Shown here one piece after another: positions 35,738-46,068 of a stretch of 64,000 nt of DNA. The stretch is from Planctomycetota bacterium (GTDB taxonomy: Bacteria > Planctomycetota > UBA8742 > UBA2392): NCBI GenBank assembly GCA_019636215.1, contig JAHBXZ010000001.1, positions 257,694 to 321,693 of the forward strand. The letters run 5' to 3'. Made by a program: the position numbers and the translations under genes. How positions within the stretch are numbered: position 1 is the stretch's first letter; every line of letters begins with the position of its first letter. The notes beneath the pieces were generated by a model. It searched no databases. It was not told the origin of the DNA and saw only the letters and a program-made list of their open reading frames with translations.

Positions 35738-36175
35738 ATGCGCCGAGCCATCGACAATCTGTTTTGGTTGCTTCCTGTGGCAGTCCTGGTGGGTGTACTG
35801 CTCTACACCATGTGGTGGCGCGAACGCCCGCAGCTTGAAGGTCGCATCACCGGCGACTTCGCCGCGGCCGAGTCCCTTGCCGCCGAGATCGAAGCGCCGC
35901 TGTTTCTTGCCGTCGACGCCCCGCCCCACTGATGGACCTGCCCTTCGCTGGTGCAGCGACTGGAGGGCGTAGCCGAAGTCAAACAGGCCGTTACGCTGGG
36001 AAAGGCCGTTGTGGCCTGCGCTTACGCCAGCCATGTGCCCGAGTCAATCCGGGCCCAGATTCCGCCAGGCGTACGCGGCCAGTACGTGCTGCGCATCCAG
36101 GCCGGCAAAGTTGTTGCCGCGCAACAGGGCCTGGCCGAAGAAGTGATCCTTGATCTGTTGCCCGCCGTGCGCTGA
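35738..36175 (+). CDS. Membrane-anchored thioredoxin-like protein with U-x-x-C motif (probable selenoprotein)
   Basis: Read through the TGA at 35930-35932 this is a single 145-residue protein. The N-terminus has one membrane helix (about 8-27). The central segment PLFLAVDAPPH-TGA-WTCPSL is the position of a thioredoxin-like CxxC motif, with Sec65 and Cys68 forming U-W-T-C-P. The C-terminal half (VAEVKQAVTLGKAVVACAYASHVPESIRAQ and onward) stays in frame to a TGA stop at 36173. AGAGGATTC precedes the ATG. A SECIS-like hairpin follows the TGA. A redox-active selenothiol on the outer face of the membrane is the natural reading; a broken gene is the alternative. Confidence 0.75.
35940..35968 (+). 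promoter_or_regulatory. Bacterial SECIS-like hairpin
   Basis: Begins 7 nt after the TGA. Outer stem GCCCT/AGGGC (35940-35944 with 35964-35968), a single bulged T, inner stem CGCTG/CAGCG (35946-35950 with 35954-35958) and loop GTG. The loop starts G-U 18 nt after the TGA. The bulged U and G-U loop recall the E. coli fdhF element. Confidence 0.7.
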
Positions 36176-36249
36176 CGCCGAGCGCGATTGCGTGATTGGT
36201 TGCACGTGAACGTGGTGCTATGGTAACTGGCTCAAAACCAGGAGACTCC

Positions 36250-36780
36250 ATGGCCAAGAAAACCAAGAAGCCCGCCAGGAAGGCGGGCAAGAAGCCAGCG
36301 AAGAAGCCCGCAAAAAAGCCCGCGAAAAAGGCCGCAAAGAAGGCCGCGCAGAAGGCTGCAAAGAAAGACACTCCTCCGCCCAAGCCCAAACACGGCGAGT
36401 TCCTGTGGAATGAACTGATGACGCGCGACGACGTTCGCGCCATGGAGTTCTTCAAGAAGCTGCTGGGCTGGAGCCACAACGACTGGCCGCTGGCGCCGGA
36501 AACCGGCGGTGGCGTGTATCGCTTGATGATGCGCGGCGAGAAGAGTGTGGCTGGCATCATGAAGATGACCGAGCCGCAGTTTCCCGCCGAGATTCCGCCG
36601 CACTGGATGAGCTATATCGCGGTGGACAACGTGGACAAGCGTTATGAACTCGCGCTATCGCTGGGGGCTGAGATGTGCCACCCGCCGTCGGACATCCCGG
36701 GCGTGGGACGCTTCTGCCTGGTGAAAGATCCCACCGGCGCGCTGATTGCCTTGATGACGCCCGAGGGCGGCACTGCTTGA
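36250..36780 (+). CDS. VOC-domain protein with histone-H1-like lysine tail
   Basis: 176 residues. The first 43 are a Lys/Ala/Pro-rich tail built from KKPAKK and KKAAKK units, like histone H1 C-termini and bacterial Hc1/AlgP-type tails. The rest is one VOC domain (GEFLWNELMTRDDVRAMEFFKKLLGW, here split for reading, ending VKDPTGALIALMTPEG). I use ATG 36250 because AGGAGACTCC precedes it. The tail predicts binding to DNA or RNA, or surface charge; a VOC enzyme with such a tail is unusual. It is the closest relative in the window of the protein at 34820. Confidence 0.85.
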   Translation: MAKKTKKPARKAGKKPAKKPAKKPAKKAAKKAAQKAAKKDTPPPKPKHGEFLWNELMTRDDVRAMEFFKKLLGWSHNDWPLAPETGGGVYRLMMRGEKSVAGIMKMTEPQFPAEIPPHWMSYIAVDNVDKRYELALSLGAEMCHPPSDIPGVGRFCLVKDPTGALIALMTPEGGTA

Positions 36781-36797
36781 AGTATGAAGCATCTTGG

Positions 36798-36827
36798 CCG
36801 GGCGCGGGGAGCATTTCCCGCGCCCGG
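36798..36827 (+). terminator. Terminator after the VOC gene
   Basis: CCGGGCGCGGG/CCCGCGCCCGG, an 11-bp stem with a short loop followed by TTTC, 17 bp after the stop codon. Confidence 0.75.
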
Positions 36828-36881
36828 TTTCATTGCCGCTAACTAGCATGCAGTTGTCGACGCCCTGACAACGGAGAATCC

Positions 36882-38657
36882 ATGCGAACCGCGACCCTTG
36901 GTTTGCTGTGCGGCGTTCTGTGCAGTGCCCTAGCGGCGGCGGAATGGTTTGTCGCGCCAGGCGGCAATGACACCACCGGCACCGGCGCCATCGGCGCGCC
37001 CTTTGCCACACTTTCGCGCGCCCACCAGGCCGCGAGCCCCGGCGACACCATCACATTCCGCGCCGGTACGTACACGGGCGGGTTTTACATCACCAAGAGC
37101 AACCTGACGTTTCAGGGCTACACCGGCGAAACGGCAATCATTGCCCTGCCTAACAACGTGGCCGGCCAGGACAACGCGTTTTACATTGGCACGGCGGGCA
37201 ACTGCACGGTGCGCAGGCTGACGCTGCAGGGCGGCTACTTCTACGCCATCAAGATTGATACCGGACCCTGCCTGGTTGAGGACTGCTTCATCCACGGCAG
37301 CGGCCGCGACTGCGTGAAGATCCCCGGTGCCGACAACGTCACGATCCGGCGTTGCGAAATCTACAACAGCGGCCAGCGCGACCCCAGCAACGCCGAGGGC
37401 ATTGATAACGTGGCCGGCGACAACATGCTGGTGCAGGACTGCTACATCCACGACATCGCCACCAACGGCGTGTACCCCAAGGGCGGCAGCATCGGCAGCA
37501 TCATTGAACGCTGCCTGATCCGGCGCTGCGGCAGCAAGGGCATCTCCATGGCCCAAAGCAGCGGGCTGGCGTTTTACGACACCACGGCCAACCCCGAATA
37601 CTACTCGTGCCGCGATTGCATCGCGCGCAACAACATCATCGAAGAGTGCGAAGGCAGCGGCATTGACCTGGAAAGCGCGCTGCGCGCAAAGGTCTACAAC
37701 AACACCATGATCAATGTGGCCAAAAGCAGCAACGGCGGCATCCGCATCGCGAGTGCCGACAAGGGCGCGCCCGCGGGCATCGTGACCTGCCGCGACTGCG
37801 AAATCCGCAACAACATCATCGTGCTGGGCAGCGCCAGCGCCCGGCCCATGGTGTTCATGGGCAACAACAGCCACCAGGGCACGCTGACCATGAGCAACAA
37901 CCGCTACTATAAGCAGGGCGGCGGCAGCTTTGTGTTCTGGTGGGAGCCCACCAGCTACACGCTGAATCTGGCAGGCTGGAAGACGACCAGCGGCACTGAC
38001 AGCAACAGCACCGAGGGCGACCCGATGGTGGGGGCAAGCTGGCACCTCAATGGTGGCAGCCCGTGCCTTGACGCGGGCATGACCATCGCGGGCTTCAGTG
38101 ACGATTACGACGGCAACACGCGAACAGGCACCTGGGACATCGGCGCAGACGAAACCGGCGGCACGGCACTGACCACGCCGCCGCCAGCAGGCACACCCGG
38201 CACCGGCGGGGGCGTGGCAGGCGCCGGCACTCCGGCTTCTCCGACGGGCCTTGTCGCGGTGCTCAATGGCAGCGCCGCCGACTTGAGCTGGGCCGACAAC
38301 AGCAATAACGAAACCGGCTTTCGCATTGAACGCCGGGTGGGCGCGGGCGCCTTTGCAACGTTGACGACGACGGCGGCCGACGTGACCACATTCAGCGACA
38401 CCACGCTTGCCCCGGGTAACAACTACACCTACCGCGTGATTGCCTTCAATGCATCCGGCGACAGCTCGCCCAGCAACCAGGCGGGGGTAACCGTCCCGGC
38501 GGGTGGAGGAGGCGGCGGCGGTGGAGGCAGCAGCAGCGGAGGCGGTGGCTGCACGGCGGGCGCCGGGGCGGCGTGGCCGTTGGTACTGACATTGATGCTG
38601 ATGGCGCGGCGGCGCAAAGACGCAAGCGCCGGTTGCGGCAGGGCTGGACGCGGCTAG
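36882..38657 (+). CDS. Secreted beta-helix protein with FN3 and C-terminal sorting tail
   Basis: 591 residues: signal peptide (to about 20, SALAAA), a pectate-lyase-like right-handed parallel beta-helix (about 20-420) with many NNIIxxxxxxG and C-E-IYN-type turns, then a fibronectin type III domain (about 455-545, LSWADNSNNETGFRIERR). The end is a Gly/Ser linker, Cys, a hydrophobic stretch and ARRRK. That tail resembles Synerg-CTERM/MYXO-CTERM-like sorting signals. It is followed 42 bp later by a close paralogue, so the two arose by tandem duplication. Carbohydrate binding or cleavage is likely; no catalytic residues can be assigned. Confidence 0.85.
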   Translation: MRTATLGLLCGVLCSALAAAEWFVAPGGNDTTGTGAIGAPFATLSRAHQAASPGDTITFRAGTYTGGFYITKSNLTFQGYTGETAIIALPNNVAGQDNAFYIGTAGNCTVRRLTLQGGYFYAIKIDTGPCLVEDCFIHGSGRDCVKIPGADNVTIRRCEIYNSGQRDPSNAEGIDNVAGDNMLVQDCYIHDIATNGVYPKGGSIGSIIERCLIRRCGSKGISMAQSSGLAFYDTTANPEYYSCRDCIARNNIIEECEGSGIDLESALRAKVYNNTMINVAKSSNGGIRIASADKGAPAGIVTCRDCEIRNNIIVLGSASARPMVFMGNNSHQGTLTMSNNRYYKQGGGSFVFWWEPTSYTLNLAGWKTTSGTDSNSTEGDPMVGASWHLNGGSPCLDAGMTIAGFSDDYDGNTRTGTWDIGADETGGTALTTPPPAGTPGTGGGVAGAGTPASPTGLVAVLNGSAADLSWADNSNNETGFRIERRVGAGAFATLTTTAADVTTFSDTTLAPGNNYTYRVIAFNASGDSSPSNQAGVTVPAGGGGGGGGGSSSGGGGCTAGAGAAWPLVLTLMLMARRRKDASAGCGRAGRG

Positions 38658-38698
38658 ACTTTTCTCGTTCGACGCCAATCGAATCGCAGGGGGCATTC

Positions 38699-40447
38699 AT
38701 GCTTCGCCTGATTCTGGTCGCGCTTGCCGCGTGCGCGCCGCTGACGTGCGCGGACATTTACGTGGCCACAACTGGCAATGACACCACCGGCACAGGTTCT
38801 CTTGCTGCGCCCTACGCCACGCCACGCAAGGGCGTGCAGATGGCCAACGCCGGCGACAGCGTAATAGTGCGCGGCGGAAGCTACGCCGGCAGTTACGTCG
38901 AAATCCAGGTCGACAACCTTACGCTGAAGTCCTACCCGGGCGAATGGGCGCACATCAGCATGCCCACCAGCGGCACGACCAGCGTCACGGTGTGGGTCTA
39001 CAACACCGGTGTGAGGCTCGAACGGCTGGAGATCAGCGGCGGCAGCCCCTACAGCATTCACATCGTTCCCAACTGCAATGGCTGCGAGATCACCGACTGC
39101 AAGATCCACGGCGCGGACTGGATCGGCATCAAGGTCAGCCAGCCTGACAACGTCAAGCTGCGCCGCTGCGAGATCTACAACACCGGCAGTGTTACGGCCG
39201 GCGGCATGGGCATTGATTGCGTCAACGGCGACAACATCCTGATCCAGGACTGCCACTTCCATGACTGCAACGGCACCGGCATTTACCTCAAGGGCGGCCT
39301 GAAGAACGCGGTTGTCGAGCGCAACCTGGTGCGCAACGTGCAGGGCGACGGGATTCTGCTGGGCGAAAGCACCGGCGTGGCCTTCATGGACACCGTGGGC
39401 AACCCCGACCTGCACGAGGCCATAGACGGGGTGGTGCGCAACAACATCATTGTCAACGCCAGCGCCAGCGGGCTTGTCACCTACGGCAGCCTGCGTTGCA
39501 AGTTCTACAACAACACCATCTACAACTGCGCCACGGGCACCGGCGGGGCCGGGCTGCGGCTGATCAAGGGCGCCCACGCGGGCTACCCCGATACACCCAT
39601 CAAAGAGGCCGAGTTCCGTAACAACATCGTCGTTGTAGGCCAGGCCTCACGGCCCTTTGTGCAGGTGACGGATTCGTCGCACAACGGCACGGTCAGCTTC
39701 AACAATAATCGTTACTTCAACCTGGGCACGGCCAACGGCGTGTTCTGGGACGAACTGGTGGCGGCCACGGCGGCCTACAATTTGAGTCTGGCGCAATGGC
39801 AGACGCGCACGGGCTTTGACGCGAACTCGACCACCGGCGACCCGGCACTGAACGCGACCACGCTGCACCTGAACGCGGGCAGCCCATGCATCGGTTCTGC
39901 GGCGACTTTGGCCGGCTTCAGTGACGACTACGACGGCAATACCCGCACCGCGCCCTGGGACATCGGCGCAGACCAGACCGGCGGCACCGCATTGACGACA
40001 CCGCCCGGCACAGGCGTAGTCGGCACCGGCGGTGGCGGGGCCACGGGTACGCCAAGTGCGCCAAGCACGCTGAACGGCACCGGCGGCGTGAACCTGACCT
40101 GGCAGGACAACAGCAACAATGAAACCGGCTTTCGCATCGAGAGGCGCGTGGTGGGGGGCACGTACGCCGCAGTGACGACCACGGCAGCCAATGCCACCAG
40201 CTACGCCGACACGCCCGGCCCCGGCAACTGGAACTACCGGGTGTTTGCCGTCAACGCCACGGGGGACAGCCTGCCCAGTAACGAGATCACCGTGAACGTG
40301 CCGGTGATTGACCCCAGCCCGCCCAAGAAATCCGGCGGGGGCGGCGGCTGCTTCGTTGCGCCGGGGTCCGCGGCACCCTGGCTGTTGCTGGCGCTGCTCG
40401 CGGTTAGGCCTTGCCGGCGCTTTGCAGCAGCTTCATCTTTTCCTTGA
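38699..40447 (+). CDS. Secreted beta-helix protein, paralogue of the preceding gene
   Basis: 582 residues with the same order: signal peptide, beta-helix (DIYVATTGNDTTGTGSLAAPYATP and onward), one FN3 domain (LTWQDNSNNETGFRIERRV) and a GGGGGC tail followed by PWLLLALLAVRPCRR. I chose ATG 38699, which has AGGGGG 7 bp upstream; the open frame reaches back to 38573 inside the previous gene. Its last 44 bp overlap the convergent fba gene, so the terminal residues after CRR may be an artefact of read-over. Function as for the paralogue. Confidence 0.83.
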   Translation: MLRLILVALAACAPLTCADIYVATTGNDTTGTGSLAAPYATPRKGVQMANAGDSVIVRGGSYAGSYVEIQVDNLTLKSYPGEWAHISMPTSGTTSVTVWVYNTGVRLERLEISGGSPYSIHIVPNCNGCEITDCKIHGADWIGIKVSQPDNVKLRRCEIYNTGSVTAGGMGIDCVNGDNILIQDCHFHDCNGTGIYLKGGLKNAVVERNLVRNVQGDGILLGESTGVAFMDTVGNPDLHEAIDGVVRNNIIVNASASGLVTYGSLRCKFYNNTIYNCATGTGGAGLRLIKGAHAGYPDTPIKEAEFRNNIVVVGQASRPFVQVTDSSHNGTVSFNNNRYFNLGTANGVFWDELVAATAAYNLSLAQWQTRTGFDANSTTGDPALNATTLHLNAGSPCIGSAATLAGFSDDYDGNTRTAPWDIGADQTGGTALTTPPGTGVVGTGGGGATGTPSAPSTLNGTGGVNLTWQDNSNNETGFRIERRVVGGTYAAVTTTAANATSYADTPGPGNWNYRVFAVNATGDSLPSNEITVNVPVIDPSPPKKSGGGGGCFVAPGSAAPWLLLALLAVRPCRRFAAASSFP

Positions 40448-41330
40448 TGATTTCTTTCACCGCCGTGCGGGCCGGGCCGAGGATGTTGCGCGGGTCGAAC
40501 TCCTCGGGCTTGTCGTGCAGAGTTTTACGCACCACCGCGGCCCACTTCAGGCGCAGGTCGGTGTCGATGTTCACCTTGTTGATGCCGTTTTTGATGGCCT
40601 TGCCGTAGCTTTCGGCGTCCAGGCCCTTGGTGTCCTTCATCTTGCCGCCGTACTGGTTGATGATGGCCACGCTTTCGGGGTCCACGGAACTCGCCCCGTG
40701 CAGCACCAGTGGAATGCCCAGGCTTTTCTTGATCGTGGCAATGCGGTCGAAGTCAATCTTCACCGCGCCCTTGAACTTGTAGGCCCCGTGGCTGGTGCCC
40801 ACGGCCACGGCCAGTGAATCGCAGCCGGATTCCTTGACGAACTGAATGGCTTCTTTGGGGTCGGTCAGGCAGGCGTGGGATTCGTCAACATTGATGTCGT
40901 CTTCAATGCCGCCCAGGCGGCCCAGTTCGGCCTCCACGGTGATGCCGCCGTGGCTGTGGGCGTACTCGACGGCCTCGCGGGTCAGCTTGATGTTTTCTTC
41001 CAGGCTGTGGTGGCTGCCGTCGATCATCACGCTGGTGAAGCCGGCGTCCACGCACATCTTGATGTGGTCCATGCTGGTGCCGTGGTCGAGGTGCAGGGCC
41101 ACGGGCGCGCTGCATTTCTCGGCCATGGTGCGAGTCAGGTTGACCAGGTTGCGGATGCCGCCGTACTTGATCGCGCCGGTGCTGCAGGCCACGATCACGG
41201 GCGACTTCATTTCCTCGGCGGCTTCTATCGCGCTTTGCAGAAACTCCAGATTGCTGAAGTTGAATTGGCCAATGGCGTAGTACTCGCGGTTGGCTTTCTC
41301 GTACATCTTGCCGAGGATTTCGAGCGGCAT
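40404..41330 (-). CDS. fba: Class II fructose-bisphosphate aldolase
   Basis: Cleaves fructose 1,6-bisphosphate in glycolysis or makes it in gluconeogenesis. 308 residues. Seen: ALHLDHG (zinc/active-site region), SHHSLEENI, AELGRLGG, GTSHGAYKF, LHGASS and NKVNIDTDLR. I start at MPLEILGK (41330); the extra 14 codons upstream (MRPIRLIRPIRGSP) are only a translation of a 9-nt repeat array. It is last in a minus-strand series with pckA and orn, fitting a gluconeogenic set. Confidence 0.96.
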   Translation of the reverse strand: MPLEILGKMYEKANREYYAIGQFNFSNLEFLQSAIEAAEEMKSPVIVACSTGAIKYGGIRNLVNLTRTMAEKCSAPVALHLDHGTSMDHIKMCVDAGFTSVMIDGSHHSLEENIKLTREAVEYAHSHGGITVEAELGRLGGIEDDINVDESHACLTDPKEAIQFVKESGCDSLAVAVGTSHGAYKFKGAVKIDFDRIATIKKSLGIPLVLHGASSVDPESVAIINQYGGKMKDTKGLDAESYGKAIKNGINKVNIDTDLRLKWAAVVRKTLHDKPEEFDPRNILGPARTAVKEIIKEKMKLLQSAGKA

Positions 41331-41342
41331 GGGTGAACCCCT

Positions 41343-41387
41343 TATGGGACGGATGAGACGTATAGGACGCATAGGTCCTATAGGTCC
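41343..41387. repeat. Five 9-nt tandem units between orn and fba
   Basis: TATGGGACG, GATGAGACG, TATAGGACG, CATAGGTCC, TATAGGTCC in perfect 9-nt register. The last units are partly complementary to the earlier ones (TATAGGAC/GTCCTATA), so the array folds into a hairpin directly after the orn stop codon. Confidence 0.8.
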
Positions 41388-41389
41388 GA

Positions 41390-41929
41390 TTACGCAGGTT
41401 TCAACACCTTCTCGCGGTACCAGGCCAGTTCGGCAATGCTGTCCTTGATGTCGGCCAGTGCCGTGTGGTCTTTGCCGGGCTTCTCAAACTTGGGCAATGC
41501 CGGGTACCAGGCCTGGGCCAGCACCTTGAGCGTGCTGACATCCACCTGCCGGTAGAAAAGAAAGCTCTCCAGCGTTGGCATGTAGCGGTACAGAAAGCGG
41601 CGGTCCTGGTGGATGCTGTTGCCCGCCAGTACGCCCTTGCCTTGCTGGCAGTGTTGCTTGACGAGGTTCAGAACCTGCTGTTCGGCCTGCTGGACGCTTG
41701 TGGTGGCCTTGGCCACGCGGGTCAACAGCCCGTTTGTGGTGTGCATGTCACGCACGAAGTCGCCCATAGCCGCCAGCGCGGCCTGCGGCGCGGCGATCAC
41801 AGCTTCGGTTTCGGCGATTGGTTTCAGGTCAGGCCCGGTGATGATGCAGGCGATTTCAAGGATTACATCGACGTCGGGGTTCAGCCCGGTCATCTCAAGG
41901 TCAATCCAGACGAGTCGAAGTTCGTTCAT
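41390..41929 (-). CDS. orn: Oligoribonuclease
   Basis: A 3'-5' exonuclease that degrades di- and short oligoribonucleotides. 179 residues. DEDDh motifs: WIDLEMTGL, AGNSIHQDRRFL and KDHTALADIKDSIAELAWYR. It is normal in length. It lies between pckA and fba with repeat arrays on both sides, so shared transcription with them is uncertain. Confidence 0.95.
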   Translation of the reverse strand: MNELRLVWIDLEMTGLNPDVDVILEIACIITGPDLKPIAETEAVIAAPQAALAAMGDFVRDMHTTNGLLTRVAKATTSVQQAEQQVLNLVKQHCQQGKGVLAGNSIHQDRRFLYRYMPTLESFLFYRQVDVSTLKVLAQAWYPALPKFEKPGKDHTALADIKDSIAELAWYREKVLKPA

Positions 41930-41940
41930 GGCCTGTTTAC

Positions 41941-42005
41941 GGTTGACGGTCGACGGTCAACGGTCCAAGGCAAAACCGTCAACTGTCGACCGTCAACTCT
42001 TGACC
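41941..42005. repeat. Inverted heptamer array between pckA and orn
   Basis: Left arm in 7-nt register: GGTTGAC, GGTCGAC, GGTCAAC, GGTCCAA. After a 6-nt spacer the right arm is ACCGTCA, ACTGTCG, ACCGTCA, ACTCTTG, ACC. The arms are complementary over 23 nt with three mismatches, giving a long hairpin 8 bp downstream of the pckA stop codon. Confidence 0.85.
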
Positions 42006-42012
42006 TTACCCA

Positions 42013-43596
<1,584 letters not shown>

Positions 43597-43764
43597 GACT
43601 TCTCGCACGTAACCACGCCAAGCATTGGGGCAACGGCCACCGAGCCCGCGTGACTGCGCGGCAAGATACAAACGGGCGCGACAATTTCCATGTTTGAGTT
43701 GCCGGGAGCCGCCAGACAGGCTTGTATCAAGGCTTGTGCGGCCACCGTGAAAATCGTCCTGCTA

Positions 43765-44940
43765 CTAGGCATTGGCATATTTCTTGGCCGCCTCCACCAG
43801 CGAAAACCTTGCTTCTGCCAGTTCACGGGCCTTGCGGGCCATTTCAGCCAGGGCTGTAGGATCGGCCTTGAGTTTGGCGATGGCATCGGCCACGGGCTTG
43901 GGGTTGTTGAAGTCGTTTACGACTACGCCGCAGCCGCTTTGCGCCACAAGCCGCCCCAGCTCGCTGGTTTGCGGGCACAGTGCCAGCACGGGCCGGCCGC
44001 TGGCGAGAATCCCCGCCAGTTTGCTGGGCATGGCCAGTTTGTCGGCCCCGGGCTCGAGCGCGATGGCGGCTACGTCACAGGCGGACAGGCTGTCGGCCAG
44101 TTCGCCCAGTGGCTGATAGTCGTGAAAGTGCACGTTGCTTGCACCTTGCGCGGCGGCTTTGGCCGCTTCCAGCCGCGCGCCGCGCCCGATGAAGGCCAGT
44201 TCGCAGTCGGGCAGTTCGCGCATGGCGCCTACAAGCCCATCCAGCGGGTGCAACAGCCCAAGATTGCCCGAGTACTGCACCGTGAAGGCCTCGGCATAGC
44301 CGTGGGCCTGTGCGAACTTGCTGGCGGCCTTTGGCTGGGGCGAGATTGCGGCCAGGTCGGCCCAGTTTTCAATCACGCGCACATCGGCCTTGGGTTGCAG
44401 CTTGCGGGCGTTCTCGGCCATGCCTTCTGTGATGGCGACTACGCGGCCACGGGCCAGGTTGCGGCGCTGGATGAAACGCAGCAGGTCCGTGACCAGCCCC
44501 GGCTTCATGCGGCCCAGAGCGATGCCGAGTTCGGGGTGCAGGTCGTGCAGCACATAGATGTACTTGCGGCCGATCCAGGACAGCCACCAACCGACCAAGC
44601 CTAGCGTGGGCGGGCTGCTGGGGATCAACAACGTGCCGCCGGTGAACAGTGCGCGCCAGAAGCCGGTGTACGTCAGCCACCAGGCTGCAAAGGCCCGCCC
44701 GACCAGCGACTTGCCCGCCGCAGGCGCCCAGAAACGCCGAATCTCGACGCCGTCGCGCACTTCGTGGGCGGGGGCGTCTTCGGCCAGGCCCTGATAGCGC
44801 GGCCGCCAGGTCAGCACTCGCACTTCCACGCCTGATCGCGCCAGCTCACGCGCCAGCAGCCAGAACAACTGGCCGTCGGCCGCCACGTCAGGCGGAAAAT
44901 GGGGCAGCAGCATGGTGAGTTGTGCTATCATGGCCGCCAC
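43765..44940 (-). CDS. GT4-family glycosyltransferase (WbuB-like)
   Basis: 391 residues with a GT-B fold: N-terminal HFPPDVAADGQLFWLLARELA, a membrane-associated hydrophobic stretch (about 85-125), and the C-terminal donor site with YSGNLGLLHPLDGL, FIGRGARL and KLAGILASGRPVLAL. Glycosyltransferases of this kind act in capsule, O-antigen or exopolysaccharide synthesis. It is divergent from gmd, so both may serve a fucose-containing surface polysaccharide. Acceptor unknown. Confidence 0.88.
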   Translation of the reverse strand: MAAMIAQLTMLLPHFPPDVAADGQLFWLLARELARSGVEVRVLTWRPRYQGLAEDAPAHEVRDGVEIRRFWAPAAGKSLVGRAFAAWWLTYTGFWRALFTGGTLLIPSSPPTLGLVGWWLSWIGRKYIYVLHDLHPELGIALGRMKPGLVTDLLRFIQRRNLARGRVVAITEGMAENARKLQPKADVRVIENWADLAAISPQPKAASKFAQAHGYAEAFTVQYSGNLGLLHPLDGLVGAMRELPDCELAFIGRGARLEAAKAAAQGASNVHFHDYQPLGELADSLSACDVAAIALEPGADKLAMPSKLAGILASGRPVLALCPQTSELGRLVAQSGCGVVVNDFNNPKPVADAIAKLKADPTALAEMARKARELAEARFSLVEAAKKYANA

Positions 44941-45031
44941 ACGCGAGTGCGCAAAATGCTGGTTCTAGAATGGACATCCTGACCTGACAGACACTTTTGC
45001 GCTTTGACGCGATGGCGGCTATTGTCCCGGC

Positions 45032-46051
45032 ATGGCGCGAACCGCATTCATCACCGGCATTACCGGCCAGGACGGCAGCTATCTGGCCGAGCTGCTGCTA
45101 AGCAAGGGCTACCTGGTCTACGGCCTTATCCGGCGCAGCAGCACCTTCAACACCGACCGCATTGACCACCTGTACCAGGACCCGCACGTCAAGGATTACC
45201 GGCTGCGGCTGGTGTACGGCGACATGCAGGACGGTTCGTGCCTGACGCGCCTGCTGCACGAGACCAAGCCCGACGAAATCTATAACCTGGCCGCGCAAAG
45301 CCACGTCAAGGTCAGCTTTGACACCGCCGAGCACACCGGCGACGTGGGCGCACTGGGCGTCACGCGCATCCTGGAAGCCATGCGCACGGCCTGCCCCAAG
45401 GCGCGGTTTTACCAGGCCAGCAGCAGCGAAATGTTCGGCAGCGCGCCTGCGCCCCAAAGCGAAGCCACGGTGTTCCAGCCGCGCAGTCCTTACGCAATTG
45501 CCAAGTTGTACAGCCACCACATGGCTGCCAACTATCGCGAGGCCTACGGCATGTTTGCCTGCAGCGGAATCCTGTTCAACCATGAGAGCCCGCGCCGGGG
45601 CGGCACATTCGTGACACGCAAGATCAGCTACGCCGTGGCCAGCATCAAGGCAGGCAAGCAGGACAAGCTGTTTCTGGGCAACATGGACGCCAAGCGCGAC
45701 TGGGGTTTTGCCCCCGAGTATGTGGAAGGCATGTGGCGCATGCTGCAGGCTGACAAGCCCGGTGACTATGTACTGGCAACCGGCGAAACCCACACCGTGC
45801 GCGAGTTCATTGAGCACGCCTTTGGCTGCGTGGGTCTGGACTGGAAGAAGCACGTTGAATACGACCCGCGGTATCTGCGCCCGACGGAAGTGGACGTATT
45901 GCAGGGCGACGCCAGCAAAGCCAAGCGCGAACTGGGTTGGCAGTGCAACGTGAAGTTTGCCGACCTGGTGAAGATCATGGTTGAAGCCGACGTTCGCGGC
46001 CTCAAGGACGGCCTGCGCGAGTTCGAAGTGCGTGAAAGGCACTTCAAGTAG
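45032..46051 (+). CDS. gmd: GDP-mannose 4,6-dehydratase
   Basis: Converts GDP-mannose to GDP-4-keto-6-deoxymannose. 339 residues, extended SDR fold. Seen: [15 protein letters not shown] (NADP-binding), [45 protein letters not shown], the catalytic YAIAK region ([22 protein letters not shown] in part), [11 protein letters not shown] and [20 protein letters not shown]. It is followed after 17 bp by fcl on the same strand. The pair makes GDP-L-fucose. Confidence 0.97.
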   Translation: MARTAFITGITGQDGSYLAELLLSKGYLVYGLIRRSSTFNTDRIDHLYQDPHVKDYRLRLVYGDMQDGSCLTRLLHETKPDEIYNLAAQSHVKVSFDTAEHTGDVGALGVTRILEAMRTACPKARFYQASSSEMFGSAPAPQSEATVFQPRSPYAIAKLYSHHMAANYREAYGMFACSGILFNHESPRRGGTFVTRKISYAVASIKAGKQDKLFLGNMDAKRDWGFAPEYVEGMWRMLQADKPGDYVLATGETHTVREFIEHAFGCVGLDWKKHVEYDPRYLRPTEVDVLQGDASKAKRELGWQCNVKFADLVKIMVEADVRGLKDGLREFEVRERHFK

Positions 46052-46068
46052 GGGTTGGGGCAACAGGC

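Noticed and set aside
35940..35968. Interpretation of the hairpin after TGA as a terminator
   Set aside because: It lies inside a continuing coding frame, has no T-run, and its loop and spacing match SECIS rules.
41290..41372. Upstream extension of fba to 41372
   Set aside because: The added 14 residues only translate the 9-nt repeat array; MPLEILGK is the usual start.
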